Shown: positions 62,688-64,000 of the stretch, in pieces
How the letters are laid out: every line of letters starts with the position of its first letter
Position numbering within the stretch: position 1 is the first letter of the stretch
Assembly: GCF_017742835.1 (NCBI RefSeq)
Contig: NZ_CP072392.1
Span: forward strand, 63,286-127,285
Direction: 5' to 3'
Source of the DNA: Aquabacter sp. L1I39
Lineage (GTDB): Bacteria > Pseudomonadota > Alphaproteobacteria > Rhizobiales > Xanthobacteraceae
Length of the DNA stretch: 64,000 nucleotides
Notes under the pieces: generated by a model
Told to the model about the DNA's origin: nothing
The model's input: only the letters and a program-made list of their open reading frames with translations
The model's database searches: none
Translations under genes and position numbers: made by a program

Positions 62688-64000
62688 GCCTGCGCCCCGC
62701 GCCGGGCGCTGCGCAATGCCTTGGTCCGCACCTCGTCCACGCGACCGTCGGCGATGACGACGGCGAATCCCTCGCGGGCAAAGGCCTCGCTCACCTTGCC
62801 GTCGATCACGTCTTCCAGCACACGGGCAGGATCGCGCTCCAGCGGGTCGCCATAGCCGCCGCCGCCCGCCTGTTCATGGCGCAGCACCGCACCGCGATGG
62901 ACGGTGCGCGTCACCTTGCTGGCGAGAAGCTCCACCGTGCCAGTCTCGTTCAAGAGGTTGCGGGAGGGCGCGCCGGGCCCGCCGCCGAACAGGCCATAGG
63001 GTTGGTTCAGATAGCGGTCGGCGCGCAGTTGCATCACCGCCTCCTCGGCCAGCAGGCGATACTGGCGCACGACGCCGAGCCCGCCCCGGTTGTGGCCGGC
63101 CCCACACGAATCGGCCCGCAGGGCATATTCCTCGATCATGAGGGGATAGGTTGCCTCCATGATCTCAACCGGCATGTTGGACATGTTCTGGGAGGGATTG
63201 GTGACGGCGTCGATGCCATCCTTGGTGGCTCTGCCCCCGAGCGCGCCATTGATCATGTCCACAACGATGAAGGGCTCGCGCGTCGCCTTGTCGTAGCCGC
63301 CGAGGCAGACCACCGAATTGCCCCCCTCCCCGGCCGCGCAGACCCGCTCGGGGACGATGGCCGCCAGGGCGCCCAGCACCGTGTCCACCACACGGTAGCC
63401 GGTGAGCGCGCGGGCGGCGACGGGCGCGGGGAATTCCGGATTGAGCAGCGAACCCTTGGGCGCGCTCACATCGATGCAGCGATAGACGCCCGCATTGTTG
63501 GGCACGTCCGGATCCAGCACGCAGCGCACCGCCAGATAAGTGGCGGACTTCACGAAGGACAAGGTCGAGTTGATGGCGCCCTTCACCTGCGGCGCCGAGC
63601 CCTCGAAGTCCACGCCGATCTGGTCGCCCGCCACGGTAATGGTCACATGGATGGGAATGGGCGCCTCGTCGAAGCCATCGCCGTCAATGTAATCGGTGAA
63701 GCTGTAGCGCCCGTCCGGCCAGCGGGCGAAGGCGCGGCGGGTCAGGCGCTCGCCATAATCCAGGAACTCGGCCAGGAAGCGTTCCACCATCTCGATGCCG
63801 TAGCGGCCGGTGAGACGCAGGAACTCGCGCTCACCCAGCGCGCAGGTGGCGAGCTGCGCCTCCAGATCGCCGATTACCAGATCCGGCAGACGCACATTCT
63901 TGGAGATGATGTCGAACAAGGTCTTGTTGCGCACCCCCTTGTCGAACAGCTTCAAGGGCGGAATGCGCAGCCCCTCCTGGAAGATCTCCGTGGAATCCGA
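62684..64000 (-). CDS. Hydantoinase B/oxoprolinase family protein (5' end outside window)
   Basis: A frame open to the right edge. It begins within the window as STEIFQEGLRIPPLKLFDKG, which is internal family sequence, so the true start lies beyond 64000; the TTG at 63955 is not the start. About 439 residues are visible. HyuB motifs include FDEAPIPIHVTITVAGDQIGVDFEGSAPQVKGAINST and GGYDKATREPFIVVDM. The HyuA partner would be expected further right on this strand. Proteins of this family hydrolyse hydantoin- or 5-oxoproline-like rings with ATP; related genes also act as acetone- or acetophenone-carboxylase subunits. The substrate is unknown. Confidence 0.9.
   Translation of the reverse strand, partial: SDSTEIFQEGLRIPPLKLFDKGVRNKTLFDIISKNVRLPDLVIGDLEAQLATCALGEREFLRLTGRYGIEMVERFLAEFLDYGERLTRRAFARWPDGRYSFTDYIDGDGFDEAPIPIHVTITVAGDQIGVDFEGSAPQVKGAINSTLSFVKSATYLAVRCVLDPDVPNNAGVYRCIDVSAPKGSLLNPEFPAPVAARALTGYRVVDTVLGALAAIVPERVCAAGEGGNSVVCLGGYDKATREPFIVVDMINGALGGRATKDGIDAVTNPSQNMSNMPVEIMEATYPLMIEEYALRADSCGAGHNRGGLGVVRQYRLLAEEAVMQLRADRYLNQPYGLFGGGPGAPSRNLLNETGTVELLASKVTRTVHRGAVLRHEQAGGGGYGDPLERDPARVLEDVIDGKVSEAFAREGFAVVIADGRVDEVRTKALRSARRGAQA

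Overview
The window is high-GC chromosomal DNA (mostly tightly packed genes, GC-rich third codon positions, short intergenic gaps) from an alphaproteobacterium. The combination of a fused indolepyruvate:ferredoxin oxidoreductase, CO-dehydrogenase-type molybdenum hydroxylase genes, a TctC-type binding protein, DUF1236 and DUF2852 proteins, FNR/FixK boxes and an RpoH promoter of alphaproteobacterial type suggests a Rhizobiales/Hyphomicrobiales member, perhaps Xanthobacter/Azorhizobium-like. This placement is inference from gene content only. No rRNA, tRNA, CRISPR array, insertion sequence or prophage was seen.

Layout. 1-1.2 kb: the 3' part of a TetR regulator and a DUF2852 membrane protein with a palindromic operator between them. 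1.2-5.4 kb: indolepyruvate:ferredoxin oxidoreductase (minus strand) behind a perfect TTGAT-N4-ATCAA box, then a small Nif11-like leader peptide gene. 5.4-7.0 kb: a ZevAB-like (DUF1007 + NicO) metal transporter. 7.1-10.5 kb: dnaJ and dnaK, the latter behind a sigma-32 type promoter. 10.6-13.4 kb: nicotinamidase, a DUF1236 protein, an AlkB-like dioxygenase and an exported protein of unknown function. 13.6-20.8 kb: an acyl-CoA metabolism block (NDP-forming acyl-CoA synthetase, MDR oxidoreductase, enoyl-CoA hydratase; convergent acyl-CoA dehydrogenase and TctC-type binding protein) with a TetR regulator.

20.9-28.8 kb: an iron-uptake locus with an FTR1 permease divergent from imelysin, multicopper oxidase, di-haem oxidoreductase, a second imelysin and a DUF1513 protein. 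This looks like a bacterial counterpart of the yeast Fet3/Ftr1 ferroxidase-permease pair, built from EfeUO-type modules but without the EfeB peroxidase. It is the most interesting system in the window. 28.8-30.9 kb: a DSD1-family PLP enzyme and a TetR regulator. 30.9-40.1 kb: a molybdenum hydroxylase (CoxM/S/L-type) operon with a five-gene Liv-type ABC importer and CoxG, behind two identical 12-bp palindromes of RutR type.

40.2-50.6 kb: a LacI regulator and the polyol/sugar operon it probably controls (FAD oxidase, FGGY kinase, ABC importer, SDR, iron-type alcohol dehydrogenase), with a LacI-type operator in front. 50.8-56.4 kb: an FtsK/SpoIIIE translocase without membrane segments, a host-attachment family protein behind a second FNR/FixK box, a DUF3775 protein and an alpha/beta hydrolase. 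56.4-60.1 kb: a NikKMLQO nickel ECF importer behind a 6-N16-6 inverted repeat of NikR type. 60.2-64 kb: a catabolic operon (hydantoinase B, sugar-phosphate isomerase-like protein, TetR, class II aldolase) cut by the window end.
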